Shown here: in pieces, positions 1 through 11,350 of the stretch
How the letters are laid out: each line of letters starts with the position of its first letter
Position numbering within the stretch: position 1 is the stretch's first letter
Assembly: GCF_000149955.1 (NCBI RefSeq)
Contig: NC_030991.1
Span: 3,952,629-4,016,628, forward strand
Direction: 5' to 3'
DNA: 64,000 nucleotides
DNA from: Fusarium oxysporum f. sp. lycopersici 4287
Taxonomy: Eukaryota; Ascomycota; Sordariomycetes; Hypocreales; Nectriaceae
Notes under the pieces: generated by a model
Told to the model about the DNA's origin: nothing
Seen by the model: the letters and a program-made list of their open reading frames with translations, nothing else
Databases searched by the model: none
Position numbers and translations under genes: made by a program

Positions 1-44
1 TTAAATCCATTTAAAAACATAATAAACCATCTGATCAATTAAAA

Positions 45-1140
45 CTACTTACCATACTCTTCCCCAGAGGTCTCAATCACTACCTGACACGTCCTTGCAT
101 TATGCCCGGCCTTGCCGCATACACCACAACGCCGACCACCCGGTCGCTCTGACCTTCCTCGACCACCACTTCTCGATGATTCGGCCACTATCTGCGCATC
201 AACATCCATCTGATCAATTACTTGCGATGCATCCTGTACAGTCATTGCCCCTCCTTTCTGTAGTCTAGTCCTTTTTGCCCTCCGGCGCCGGCTTAGTATC
301 TCATTTGCATCTCGAAGATTTCGGACCTCATTCCTCAATAAGACAACCTCATGCATAATTGCCCTTGTTGCTTTAGTATTTGACTTTAAAGCTTCTATTA
401 TTGACTCTGGGGAGCCGCCTTTATGTCTTCTGATTCGTTTTTCGAGGTATTCAGACTGAGATTGAGCCTCAATTGCTGTCTTTGGGGTCTTTGAAACCCA
501 TGGGGTTAATGGTTGGCTGACCTCCCCAGGAGGCGTTGGGGTTCGTAGCTGCACATCAAGCTTTGAGATCACGGCTTCTGGGTCAAGAGGAGCAAGTCCA
601 GCTCCTCTAAAACCCCCCCGGATATTGCTTTCTGTGAAAGTAGCTTTAAAGGCGGCATAAAAGGCTGGGAAGAACTCGGTCTTAGAAATGTGGGTTATAG
701 AGCATCTAATCAGATGCTCTATTTGTCGACCATAAGCCTGTTTCAGCACTGCAAAGCACCCAACATCAAGAGGCTGAAGTAGGTGAGATGCATGAGGTGG
801 CATACAAAGCGTGATAATCTTATTATCCTGGCAGTATCTCTCAAAGTCAGCAGAGTGGTGGCTTTCGTGGCCATCGAGGATCAGAAGACGATAGGCACCA
901 ACTGATCGGTTACTTGTAGACCGATCAAAGTGCTTTAGCCACTCAAGACCCAGCTCATTATTTGTCCAACCATTTTGGCTCGTTGCAATAACCCAGTCGG
1001 CCGGGAGGTTGCTTTCTCGGTACCAGTTGGCAAGGTGATATTGGCCAGCACCAATGATGAATTTCGAAAAGTGGACTAGCGTTGGGGTAGACTCGACTCT
1101 GATAAGGGGGTTGACTTGGATTTCTGATTGGTGCTTGAGA
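45..1140 (-). pseudogene. Fot1/pogo-type DDE transposase, C-terminal remnant
   Basis: The minus strand encodes the C-terminal half of a Tc1/mariner-superfamily transposase of the Fot1/pogo group. It has the [10 protein letters not shown] / DWVIATSQNGWT block, the second catalytic Asp in LLILDGHESHH and the third Asp in LLQPLDVGC. A basic C-terminal region ends in a CCHC knuckle (CGVCGKAGHNARTC). The N-terminal CENP-B/HTH region and first catalytic Asp are missing because LINE sequence replaces everything beyond about 1140. The last codons read GGT AAG TAG, which could also be a splice donor (GTAAGT), so the true 3' end is uncertain. The terminal repeat is not visible and may lie outside the window. 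Confidence 0.8.
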
Positions 1141-4100
1141 CATCCGAGATGGGTCAAGATGGTCCCGACTGTTTGGAGGGAGGGAAGATGGCCGATCCGA
1201 AGCATGTTATGGGTGAACAAGGATGTGGAGGCGGAGCAGATACCGATACAGACGGCAGATATGACGGCAGCCATCTTGCGACTCCCTGGACGCCTAGTAC
1301 TGGTTGTGTCTGTTTACGTACCGGGACGAGACAATGAGGCGCTGCAAGGTACCTGCAACCTGCTGCATCAGGTCATTTCAGGCACAAGAAGACAATCCGG
1401 TGGGCTGGTGGATGTGGTAATTGTTGGAGACTTCAACCGACACGACCAATTATGGGGAGGAGATGAGATATCCTTGACGAGGCAAGGCGAAGCGGATCAG
1501 ATCATCAGCCTTATGACTGAGTTTGATCTAACGAGCCTGCTTCCGAGGGGAACGAAGACGTGGAGTGGCGGAGATTTCGAGACAACAGTCGACCTGGTCC
1601 TTGCTTCGGCAGATCTAGCGTCCTCGACTGTCAAGTGTATGATACACGGCACAGAGCACGGATCCGATCATCGTGCTATCGAGACGGAGTTCGACGTCTC
1701 TGTTCCGATGCCGCAAGCCCAGGAGCGACTTTTGCTCAAGAACGCACCATGGAAGGAGATCAACGCCCGGATTGCCGAGGCGTTAGAGTCCATTCCGGAA
1801 CAAGGCACCGTACAGCAGAAGACTAACAGGCTTATGACAGTGGTGCTGGAGGCAGTCCGCGCGCTAACACCCAGAGCTAAGCCGTCACCATACGCAAAGC
1901 GTTGGTGGACCTCAGACCTCACGCAACTCCGGCAGATATACACACACTGGAGGAACCGCACCAGAGCATTGAGGCGAGCAGGATCGGCATGTCAGGAGCT
2001 TGAGGAGACGGCGAGAGGAGCAGCAAAGCAGTACCATGATGCCATCAGACAGCAGAAGAAGACACATTGGAACGAGTTTTTAGCCGATAACGACAACATA
2101 TGGAAGGCAGCAAAGTATCTCAAGTCTGGAGATGATACAGCATTTGGAAAAGTACCCCAACTCACGAGGGTCGACGGCACACGCACGACCAACAACATCG
2201 AACAGGCCGAGGAAATGTTAGCAACCTTCTTTCCTCCATTACCGCAGCATATCGAACAAGAAGGGGATCGACCCCAGCGCGGATCTGCTGTCGTCATGCC
2301 AAATATCACTATGGAGGAGGTAGAGCGACAGCTTTTCGCGGCGAAATCATGGAAAGCACCCGGCGAAGATGGGCTACCAATCGCAGTCTGGAAACAGATC
2401 TGGCCTTCTGTCAAGCACCGAGTCTTCTCACTTTTTCGTGCTTCGCTGGAAGATGGCGTGCTGCCGGATCAATGGAGACATGCCAAGATCATTCCTCTGA
2501 AGAAACCAAACAAGGAAAACTATTCGATCGCGAAGGCATGGAGGCCCATCTCGCTTCTATCTACCCTGGGCAAAATACTAGAGGCGGTCGTCGCAGAAAG
2601 GATCTCGCATGCTGTTGAAACACACGGATTACTGCCAACAAATCACTTTGGAGCTCGTAAACAACGTTCCGCTGAGCAGGCATTGATGCTGCTGCAAGAG
2701 CAGATCTACGCCGCCTGGCGAGGTCGATGGATCCTTAGTTTGGTGAGCTTTGACGTCAAAGGAGCTTACAACGGGGTGTGCAAAGAGAGACTCATCCAAA
2801 GACTGAGAGCAAGGGGCATACCAGAGGATCTACTTCGCTGGATCGAAGCTTTTTGCTCGGATCGCACAGCGACTATTCAGGTCAACGGACAGACATCCGA
2901 GAAGCGAGAGTTGCCACAAGCCGGGTTGCCGCAGGGCTCCCCTCTGTCCCCGATCCTGTTCCTCTTCTTCAACGCGGACCTTGTCCAGCAACGCATCGAT
3001 TGTTATGGGGGAGCGATAGCGTTTGTGGATGACTTCACTGCCTGGGTGACAGGTCCAACCGCAGAAAGTAACCGCGATGGGATCAGAAATATCATCAGGA
3101 ACGCTCTAGACTGGGAGAGGAGAAGTGGCGCGACGTTCGAGGCAGAAAAGACGGCGATCATACACTTCACGCGGAAAGAATACAAGTCCGACGAGGAACC
3201 TTTCGCGATCAGGGGACAGCTCGTTCGGCCCAAGACTCAGGTCAAGGTTCTGGGAATGATCATGGATGCCGGCCTCAAATATAAGGAGCACATTGCACGA
3301 GCAGCGGCTAAGGGATTGAACGCTGCGATGGAGCTGCAAAGGCTCAGGGGTCTTACTCCGAGGACAGCGAGGCAGTTGTTCGCAGCCACGGTGGCCCCGG
3401 TCGTGGACTACGCCTCAAACGTATGGATGCACGCATGCAGGTATAGAAGAGCCAGCCCTATCAATCGGGTTCAGAGGATTGGGGCAAATGCAATCGTGGG
3501 GACATTCCTCACAGTGGCAACAAGCGTAGCAGAAGCAGAAGCACATATCGCCAGTGCACATGAACGGTTCTGGAGACGGGCCATCAAGATGTGGACTGAT
3601 CTACATGCCCTTCCGACAACCAACCCTCTCCGAAACTCTACATCTCGCATTCGAAAGTTCAGAAGATACAATCGCTCGCCATTCTACGAGGTAGCAGTGG
3701 CACTTAGTGAGATCCCGATGGAAGAACTAGAAACGATCAACCCTTTCACGTTGGCACCCTGGGTAGAACGGGTGCAGACTATAGTGGATGATGGGGATAG
3801 TTTAGGGACAATGCAAGCAGATCTAGGATGGGCGGTACGGGCTGCAGTGAGCAGTTCGGCGCGGAATGGGCAGGGTTCAAATCCACGACACTCCACGACA
3901 CATTTGTGAATATGGCGTGGATATGGATGCTGACTAATAATTTCGATGTGGAATGGGTGGAAATGGATCCATTATGGAAATGGATCCATATTGTGGAATT
4001 CGTGGAATGGAAACCTACTTCGTCCAACAATGGTAATTAATGGGTCCCGCCCGCCCTCGGTGACGTCAATGTTTTTGTCATTGGTCCATTAAAATCCGCC

Positions 4101-5516
4101 GTTGCTTGACGCAAAGGCAACACACCCACCGACGTTCCTGTTTCTTGTTATGCTGGATATTCGTAGCCGAACCGATATACCTATAGACGCGCCTTGCCGT
4201 CTCTCTCCGTCAAGATCCAGCTTTTGTAGAGCTGAAAGAGCCGTTGATTGTCCTCTTCTGTTCGTTCTGGAACGGATGTGGTTGACTTGGTAGGATGGGG
4301 AGTGGCCATTTCGATTTGGGGTAGTAACGCGAGTAACAGTGAAGCCCCCAGAATGGACTCATTGTGTACGGAGGAAAATGGGGTGGCAAATCGATGTTGT
4401 GTTGTTGTGGGTGATAGAAAGTACTTAGGATATGCGGGATTTCACAAGGAAATCAAGGTATTTTCGAACCCCACCTAAAATATTCCACGATTTCCACATG
4501 TGGAACATGTGGAAGGGGCTTCGTGGCGTGGATATGGAAATGCTGAAGCCCACGTGGAATGGAATGGAATGGATATGGATCCACATTATGGATCCATATG
4601 TGGATTTCGTGGTATGGATTTGAACCCTGGGAATGGGGTAGTCGGAGTCGGCGGGGTCATCGAGATCCCTGCCTCGGTGCGAGGAGGACCGAAGCTTGAG
4701 CGGTTTTCCTTCACGCTCGGCATGAGGACGGAGCAGAACCTATTTTCCGGACAACTAGCAGCGATGGCTTACGCGTTGAGACACTTACCCCACCTTGAAT
4801 ATCGAAGCGTGGCACTGTTGGCGAGCAATAAAGCCGCCGTGCTCACAGTCCGAAACCCTCGCCAGCAGTCCGGTCAAGAGTATGTTGGATGCATATATGA
4901 TTCCATCAATGTATTGAGGGTCAAAGGAAACGTGGTGGCTGTCGTATGGATGCCTATCAGTGCTGAACACAGGCTCCTGTAAATGGCCAAGAAAGAGGCG
5001 CGAAGTGCGAGCCAAGACGGTGCCGTCCCGGCTCAGAAGTTTCCCCGAATGCGATCGACGACCCTGAATCTAGCCCGATCGAGCCAGCGTGCAAGCCAAC
5101 GGCTCCCAGATAATGTTGGGAAGTTTTCGAAGAAGGTTGATGCTGCGCTCCCGGGTAAGCACACTCGATTGCTCTACGATGGCTTGTCACGGAGAGAAGC
5201 CAGCGTGCTAGCACAACTTAGGACAGGCATGGCCAGATTAAATGGATACCTCTTCCGGATCAGCATAGCAGCGTCACAGCAATGCGCATGCGGACAAGCG
5301 ATAGAGACAGTAGAGCACTTTCTCTTTCGATGCAGGAAATGGACAGCGCACAGGACTGAGATGCTGCAGTGCACTGAGACATTGAGAGGGAACCTCTCGT
5401 TCTACCTAGGAGGAAAGTCACCATCAGATGACGCCAAGTGGACGCCAAACATGCAGGCAGTCCATGCAACTATACGATTTGCAATAGCCACAGGACGACT
5501 CGACACACAATATTGA
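1141..5516 (+). pseudogene. LINE ORF2 (endonuclease-reverse transcriptase), disrupted
   Basis: The reading frame aligns closely with ORF2 of the full-length copy. It contains most of the EEP endonuclease ([26 protein letters not shown]), the reverse transcriptase with its FVDD box, an RNase H-like region and the C-terminal zinc motif (CACGQ..H..C). Three lesions stop it working: the first 55 residues are missing, the MITE interrupts the frame at 3871, and an AAA codon has become TAA at 4980-4982. The final stop at 5516 is shared with the full-length copy (GRLDTQY end). Confidence 0.85.
3871..4629. mobile_element. Non-autonomous hAT element (MITE) with 8-bp TSD
   Basis: The element begins CAGGGTTCAAATCCA and ends with the reverse complement of the same sequence. 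It is flanked by the perfect 8-bp direct repeat GGAATGGG (3863-3870 and 4630-4637). Removing the element and one repeat restores the LINE sequence seen in the full-length copy. The length is 759 bp and no transposase is encoded. The subterminal zones are full of short GTGGAATGG and ATGGATCC motifs, probably transposase-binding repeats. The 8-bp duplication and CAGGG start are standard for the hAT superfamily. No matching autonomous partner is present; the two hAT elements here have different termini. Confidence 0.9.
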
Positions 5517-5959
5517 AGCCAGATTGCAAGAACCTCACCTACTTACTCTTACTAACCCACTCACACCCTATACTAAACACCCTGTGCACAGAGGCGGACG
5601 CCGCTTCAGCCGCCGTAGATAGGACGCTGGACACTTGAAGAACAGCCTTCAAGCTAGTTCGCCGGCAATGCTACTAAAACATGGGAGAAGCAAGGCACAG
5701 CAGAACAGAAAGGAAAAGAGTAATCAAGGAGCAGGCGCTTTATGGGCTTGAGGACGCGAATTTCAGATTGATGGTGTAAAACCAAGGTTCAGTATGGGCT
5801 TTAGGAAAATGCGGACACAAATTGAGCAATGTGTGGCACAGCATGGGCTTGGGGAAACGAGGACGAAAAGCAGGCGTTGTATGTAAGCATTAGCGACTAG
5901 GGCCCTTTTGGTCAGAACAGGCCGCCGGGCGTAATAAATTGTATTGTATTGTATTGTAT

Positions 5960-6323
5960 CTCTTGGGAGCTCATCGTTCTAATTGAGACTCGTTAGGGTC
6001 AATTTGTATGAGGATTTTGATGATTTTGGTGGGGGAACTTCATGTACCCTGCAGGTACCTGTAAAAAAGCGGGGTAGGTGACCTCGTGGACGGCTTATGC
6101 CGGTCAAAGAGATAATCCGATAGCGGAAAAATTATACCAAAGATGGAAATTGGGACGGGTACCCGTCCGCCTATTGACCGCCGAGAAGCTCGACCCGCTC
6201 CACTTTATTTTAATTCCTTTCCTCTCATAAAATCCCTCACTTCCATGAAGCCTGTAACTGGATGAACTAGATTGTTATCGTCACCTTCTTTTTACACGCA
6301 TCTTTTCCCCAACCACTCGTTAT
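5960..6323. other. Intergenic stretch with short palindromes
   Basis: No coding region is supported. The stretch holds a 16-bp perfect palindrome, GGACGGGTACCCGTCC (6153-6168), and a 10-bp one, CAGGTACCTG (6052-6061). It lies between the end of LINE copy A and the left end of the hAT element. A minus-strand ATG at 5972-5974 is open up to the LINE junction. Confidence 0.4.
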
Positions 6324-8646
6324 TAGGGTTCCGTTTTTGACCGTCAAAAACGGTATTTGACGGTCAAATTCCTAAAGGGGGTTTTTGGCGGTAATTTACG
6401 TCAAAAACCCTACAATTTTAGGCTTAGTGCCTACCCGTATTAGGACTAGTATATGCACGGAATAGGTTTAGTACATCGTAAAATTACCGATGGGACGCAC
6501 AAATCATCACCAATTCTCATCTTCGGTGTTGAAAAGCAATGGACATGAGACTGTCACCATGAGTAACAAAGGCGGTCGCCCTAAAACCCATGGTGTTCAT
6601 GAACACTTTGCAGCAGCCCCAATTCCTCCAGGAGAGGGTAAATTCAGTCAACTTCGCGTTCGGTGCAAATACTGTTCTAAAACCATGGCCAAGCACGTTC
6701 AACGTCAACAGAATCACCTTGCCAAAGAGTGTCTTGGTTTCCAGCAAGCTGCAGGCCATGTTGATCGCCAGCCTCGAATCACTACGGCTTTGTCCATAAT
6801 GGATCGAAACTCTAAAGATCAACTCGATCGAGCCGCAGCCCTGGCCATCTTTAAGTCTGGCAAGCCATACACCACCTTCGAAGACTCTGGCATGGTTGAG
6901 TTCATCCAACAGCTCAATCCAGCGTACAAGCCCCCTAGTGGTGATCGAATTGCCACCATACTTCCTGAAGTTTACCAAGATTACCGAGTCCAAGTCAAGG
7001 AGATCCTCGACGATGCCGATCATCTCAATGTCATCTTTGACGCTTCTGACGACATAAGCAGCAACCGTATTGTCAACATTTCGATTTCAATTCCCAACTC
7101 GGTTACATTCTATTGGAAGACTGTTAATACACGGAACGAGGAACATACGGCCTTGAATACCATTCGCCTAATCCAGCCACTATTGGAAGAGGTATTCACG
7201 AAGGAAGGAGAGGACTTCCAGGATTTCTCTCGTATGAACGCTATCTGCACAGATACATGCTCGACAATGCGGAAACTTCACGCTGAGATGAAGAATATGC
7301 CTGAGTTCAGGCATTGTTTCTTCCTTTTGTGTGACTCCCATGGTCTTCAACTTCTAGTGAAAGACATTGTGGAATCGGAGAGATGGGCTTCAGTCCTTAA
7401 GAAAGTTACGAGAATCATCACGTTCTTTAAAAAGGCCAAGCTCCAACTCGCACGACTTCGTGCTTATCAGCTTGAGTGTTACGGTAAACAGAAGGCTTTC
7501 ATTACACCAGCCATCACTCGTTGGGGAACACAACTCGGAGCTGTTATGTCTTCACTGGCGAACAAAGATGCTCTTCGAGCATATGCACGTGATGCTATGG
7601 TCCTCAATTCCCTAAAAGCTAAGGCTATCAAAGGGGAAGAGGAGGAAGAGGAAGATCAACAAGTCCTAAGGGCAATACTCTCGTCCATCAACAACTTTGA
7701 GTTTTGGCATGAGGTAGAGATGTTGGCTAAGATCCTTCGGCCTATCGAAAACGCACAACGTTGCTCGGAGCGAGATCGCTCATGCGTTGGAGAGGTTATT
7801 CCCCGTTGGTTGACTATCCAGAGCAGATGGGATGCCCTTGAAGAGGCTAACCAAGATCCTCTTATCAACTACTCGGAGCTGAGGCAATGGCGAGTCCAAA
7901 GGATGAAAGGTCAAACGACAGACATCCACCACTTCGCATTTGCCTTGGACCCACGGACAACAATAGGGGAGGGCCTTGGGCTTGACACTATGGAGAGAGC
8001 ACATCGCTTCCTAGAAGAAAACACTAGTAACGAAGAGTACCAACAGCTCTTTGGGGAGTTTTGTCGATTCCGTGCTCGCGAAGGTGCTCTCTTTGGCCCA
8101 ACCTCGCGGATCTATCGAGAACAGCCGAAGACTCCTCATACGCCTTCTCACTATTACATCCTAAGCGCGTGGGGATACTTTGGGTCTATGGGAGTCAAGT
8201 TGGCTACATTGGCAAGGAGAGTTCTAGGATCCTTGGCAAACTCTGTTCCTTCAGAGCGTTCCTTCAGTGCTACGAACTATCTTCATTGTAAGCTTCGGAA
8301 TCGGCTTAGTCCGCTTAGCACTGACAAGGTCACTTTCATCTATATGAACAGTCGGGTGCTCAAGAGGCTCAAGACGGTCAAAGATAATCCGGCAGAACCG
8401 ATGGTCGTCAAAAACTGGGAGACAGTTGATGTTGCTCGGTTAGTAAAGATAGAAAACGCATTCCAAGACTCTATTGTTGTCGATGGCTGGCGTTGGGAAG
8501 AGACCGATTTGGAAAATAGTGGAGATGATATGGACATCGGCCAATGAGAGGTTTTTGACATGTAAAATACCAAGAAGTTTCAGACGTCAAAAACTTTGGT
8601 CAGATAGGTAAATTACCATTCGGTAAATTACCTCGACGGAACCCTA
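6324..8646 (+). mobile_element. hAT transposon 1, apparently autonomous
   Basis: The element is bounded by inverted TAGGGTTCCGT ends (left from 6324, right ending at 8646) around a complete transposase frame. The ends carry further short GACGGTCAAA / GTCAAAAAC motifs typical of hAT subterminal regions. I could not find a clean 8-bp target duplication (CTCGTTAT on the left, CTACCAAC on the right), so the insertion may be old or one flank rearranged. The boundaries rest on the inverted ends alone. Confidence 0.75.
6559..8547 (+). CDS. hAT family transposase
   Basis: The product is predicted to bind the terminal repeats and catalyse cut-and-paste transposition in the nucleus. The frame is open from 6490, but I prefer the ATG at 6559 (context CACCATGAG) because the BED-type zinc finger follows directly: CKYC near residue 37, then HLAKEC. 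Catalytic and structural blocks are VIFDASDD, the CDSHGLQLL block, a RWGTQLG block and the C-terminal hATC dimerisation region (NSVPSERSFSATNYLH). An acidic EEEEEED run sits mid-protein. At about 662 aa with no stop or frameshift it could be functional. It resembles the decayed hAT transposase at 46523-48555 but is clearly divergent. Confidence 0.9.
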   Translation: MSNKGGRPKTHGVHEHFAAAPIPPGEGKFSQLRVRCKYCSKTMAKHVQRQQNHLAKECLGFQQAAGHVDRQPRITTALSIMDRNSKDQLDRAAALAIFKSGKPYTTFEDSGMVEFIQQLNPAYKPPSGDRIATILPEVYQDYRVQVKEILDDADHLNVIFDASDDISSNRIVNISISIPNSVTFYWKTVNTRNEEHTALNTIRLIQPLLEEVFTKEGEDFQDFSRMNAICTDTCSTMRKLHAEMKNMPEFRHCFFLLCDSHGLQLLVKDIVESERWASVLKKVTRIITFFKKAKLQLARLRAYQLECYGKQKAFITPAITRWGTQLGAVMSSLANKDALRAYARDAMVLNSLKAKAIKGEEEEEEDQQVLRAILSSINNFEFWHEVEMLAKILRPIENAQRCSERDRSCVGEVIPRWLTIQSRWDALEEANQDPLINYSELRQWRVQRMKGQTTDIHHFAFALDPRTTIGEGLGLDTMERAHRFLEENTSNEEYQQLFGEFCRFRAREGALFGPTSRIYREQPKTPHTPSHYYILSAWGYFGSMGVKLATLARRVLGSLANSVPSERSFSATNYLHCKLRNRLSPLSTDKVTFIYMNSRVLKRLKTVKDNPAEPMVVKNWETVDVARLVKIENAFQDSIVVDGWRWEETDLENSGDDMDIGQ

Positions 8647-10371
8647 CTACCAACTCGATGCCTCCTCATGATGAATCAGCTGCAGTAACTTCATCGCACC
8701 TCTTCTCAGACTCTACTCCGTGGCATTGAGCGGTTTTTCCCAGGTCGAGATCACGTTTCTTTCGACAGGAGCGACATTGTTATATAGCTTGAGGGACTGT
8801 GAATAATATGAATGGAAAGCCCTTGGAACCTTGTGTTGCTCAGCACCAGGAAGAGTGTTAACTGCTGCATGCCAGGGCGCAGAATTTTAGAATAAGGTTG
8901 GAATACACGTCTAGAGCCATGTTCTCGCTCTATCTATCGCCACTTCGTATGTAAGGGATGTGATAAGCATTAGCTCTCCGCTCGGTCAGAATACTGAAAA
9001 CTTCGCATCGGATAATGAGCAAGCAGATATCGGGACACGGCTTACTGCTTGTGGTGATTGACTAATAGGCTGTCTGGCGCAGACCTTGATCAAGCGCGGA
9101 AACTTGCCTCTTGCTTTACATTGATGCATCATGTGATGAAACGAGTTGTTTATATTTCATGGCTGAAAGTAGAAGAACGTATACCTAGATGCTGACTAAA
9201 GTAACTACTCAAGCGAATCTTTTCTTATCACCTTCGTCTAATTTCTATCAGAGGTTCCAGTACCATGCCTTCTCCTTCACTGGTAGATCTTTGTGATTGC
9301 CGCATGCCTTGGGTCAAGTCTACTAATGATAGTGAGAGTTTTGTTGTAGAAGAGTTAGAACTTCTAACTGTACTGTTGTACAAAGAGGAAACAGGTGAGG
9401 ATATGATTATTCGTGATGAAGAAGCCACTGTTTCCACTACGAATGGGAATGAGCTTTTCCACGCGGATAGTTATCTTAACCAGTCCCGTAGTGATGAGTA
9501 TAGGAAATCAAGTGAAGGATATTTTCCGGATCAGCCGTCAGCGTGAATCTATCCAACGCATAAGCGGCCAACACTCGTCGATCGTAGCCGTCAGGCGTTG
9601 CTAGCCCAAAATAAATACAAATAATAAAGAGATTGGCTAGATCGATAAGTCCAATTCCGTCCACTTTAGTCTGCTTATTCCAATTGCATCAAAGTGTCCA
9701 GCTACGGCTGCTTCAAGTAGCATAACACTACAAGGCTGTGTGCTCTTGTGATCATGGCATCTAGAGTACTGCTGATATTCCGACTAGAAAGACTGCTCAT
9801 CCTGATCCAATCAAATTGAGCCCCCTCTCCTATCTTTGAGGGAGTATCTCTGCGATACCTTTTACTTCCCTCCATCAACCTTCGCTCCGCTTAGACGCTC
9901 TCTTTGTACCACCAAAGGTGTCAAAGGTCGGTTCCAATATTGGCCGCATTGCTTTCCAAAAACATTCAAAGTGGCTATTTCGGATTCGGAATTAGTAATG
10001 GGGGCATTCCTAATGTTGGATTCGGTAGCGAGAATAAGCTGTGCCAACGTGGACATTTTGGCATTGTAATTGCAGTTTGCTGCGGCAGATTTTAATATTC
10101 AGATGAACGCTTTCAACTGTTTACCTACTTGCCCGGGCAGAGGGGGAGCCATGTACCTTCATCCAAAGAAGCGATTTTGGGATCCGCAACGCGGTTCCTT
10201 GCTTTGCGCTTCCAAAGGCAAAGTAGAGTGACCTCATAAAAATTTGAATACTATTTAAATACAGAGTTAGCCTAGAATCTGGTAAAAGATTAACTAGATC
10301 GATTACATCTCGAACAGGAATAGCGCCGAGCATTTACCCAAAGAAAGGCGCTAGATAATGCCTCAATCAAA
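8647..10371. other. Gene-poor stretch
   Basis: Apart from one doubtful small ORF (9265-9546) I see no convincing gene, RNA or repeat. Translations in both directions give only short frames without recognisable motifs. Confidence 0.4.
9265..9546 (+). CDS. Doubtful small hypothetical protein (93 aa)
   Basis: An ATG-initiated frame of 93 codons encodes an acidic protein with no signal peptide, membrane segment or motif that I recognise. It may be a chance ORF; only its acidic composition and its isolation from other features favour it. No homologue comes to mind. Confidence 0.2.
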   Translation: MPSPSLVDLCDCRMPWVKSTNDSESFVVEELELLTVLLYKEETGEDMIIRDEEATVSTTNGNELFHADSYLNQSRSDEYRKSSEGYFPDQPSA

Positions 10372-10560
10372 GCAGTGACTCAGCGTCGCACGTTCCAACG
10401 AGTTTAATATCAGCCCCCAACGTATTAGATAGGTAGTTGGCTACGAACTCTAATGGATTCGGTCCCTCTGTTTTGACCCGGCGTGTGAATTGTTAAGCCT
10501 TAGCGCTCACAGCTGGTTTGACTGTGTTGCCAGCCTCGACGAGAACATACACGGATTTCG
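10372..10560 (-). pseudogene. Coding-like remnant, function unknown
   Basis: The minus strand translates with a single internal TAA into a protein-like segment (YVLVEAGNTVKP before it, VKTEGPNPLEFVANYL and GADIKLVGT after it). The composition is unlike random AT-rich DNA, so I read it as a scrap of a former gene. The family is not recognised. Confidence 0.25.
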
Positions 10561-10738
10561 ACTTTAATAGTTAAACTATTAATCTATCATAGCTATCTTA
10601 CTATAGCTTTAGTGTAGTTCTAGCATAGCTGGCATAAGTAGTTTAATTTCTCTTCTTTGTTTATATATAGTGTTAAAATTAAAATGATTAAGCTTATGTT
10701 ATCGTGTTAACTATTTTTACAAAGCTTATTTAATATTA

Positions 10739-11163
10739 ACGTAGTTGATAAGCGAGTGTGACAGACAAGTGAGTGTGACACTACTTTATACACCTTAAAA
10801 TCTAGTTTTTAAAAGCTTACAAAATACCTAATTTGAGCCTAAAATAGCTATAATTTTAATAGCTTATATATAAGTTTTAAAATAAGCTATATGAATTTTT
10901 TTAGATTTTTAAAAAAATCCTATATAGCTAGTATATAAAAACTTTATTTACACTGTATAATTAAGCTTTTTTATATAAAATAAAATAGCTAAAAATTTAA
11001 CAAAAATACTTTTTAATATAGTTAGCTATACTATTTTCAGAATAATTTTATTAGATTTTTAACTATTTTATTTAAGTACTAAAATGCTATAGGGTAAGCT
11101 ATTTTTAGCTACACAGTATACTGTCACACTCGCTTGTCTGTCACACTCGCTTATCAACTACGT
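10739..11163. mobile_element. TA-flanked MITE, family 1 copy 1 (Tc1/mariner-type)
   Basis: The 425-bp AT-rich element has about 42-bp terminal inverted repeats differing at one position, starting ACGTAGTTGATAAGCGAG. The repeats contain an internal duplication of GAGTGTGACA. TA dinucleotides flank both ends (10737-10738 and 11164-11165), the standard Tc1/mariner/pogo target duplication. The interior is rich in AGCT/TTTAA and has no coding potential. An older copy in the opposite orientation lies at 57604-58113. Confidence 0.85.
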
Positions 11164-11219
11164 TATATATACTTGCTTTATAATTTCAATGGATAGATAA
11201 ACTTCTTTCAAGTCATTAT

Positions 11220-11350
11220 TGTTACGATTCGTGCCCGTAACAGCGCTGTAAGGCTTCTATAAGGCAGCTGTAGCACACCCATGATTGCTTGCATAGCGAT
11301 TATGGCCCGATCTTTTGCCCTGTGGTTTAACGGCTTGTGCAACCGTTACA
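11220..11350 (+). repeat. TRIM 5' LTR
   Basis: Left 131-bp terminal repeat of the TRIM. It starts TGTTACGATTCG and ends AACCGTTACA, and contains an A-box-like motif near its 3' end. It is preceded by ATTAT. Confidence 0.8.

Larger units (their letters stand above)
1141..5959 (+). mobile_element. Tad1-like LINE, copy A (5'-truncated, interrupted)
   Basis: This copy matches the full-length LINE at 39185-44837 but starts about 55 codons into ORF2, so ORF1 and the 5' UTR are absent, as in 5'-truncated non-LTR insertions. It ends in a pentameric TTGTA tail (about 5940-5959) instead of poly(A), like the full-length copy. A 759-bp hAT MITE sits at 3871-4629. The flanks resemble each other (CTTGAGA before 1141, CTTGGGA after 5962), which may be a decayed target duplication. 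The host sequence is the Fot1/pogo remnant. Confidence 0.85.

Noticed and set aside
1054..1140. Start of LINE ORF2 at an ATG at 1054
   Set aside because: Similarity to the full-length LINE begins only at about 1141; the upstream codons are antisense Fot1/pogo sequence.
45..1274. Complete 409-aa transposase
   Set aside because: The N-terminal part of this open frame (beyond about 1140) is antisense LINE sequence; only the C-terminal part is transposase.
10560..11210. AT-rich block as a centromere-like or heterochromatin element
   Set aside because: Most of it is a single 425-bp MITE with clear inverted ends and TA flanks; the rest is too short.
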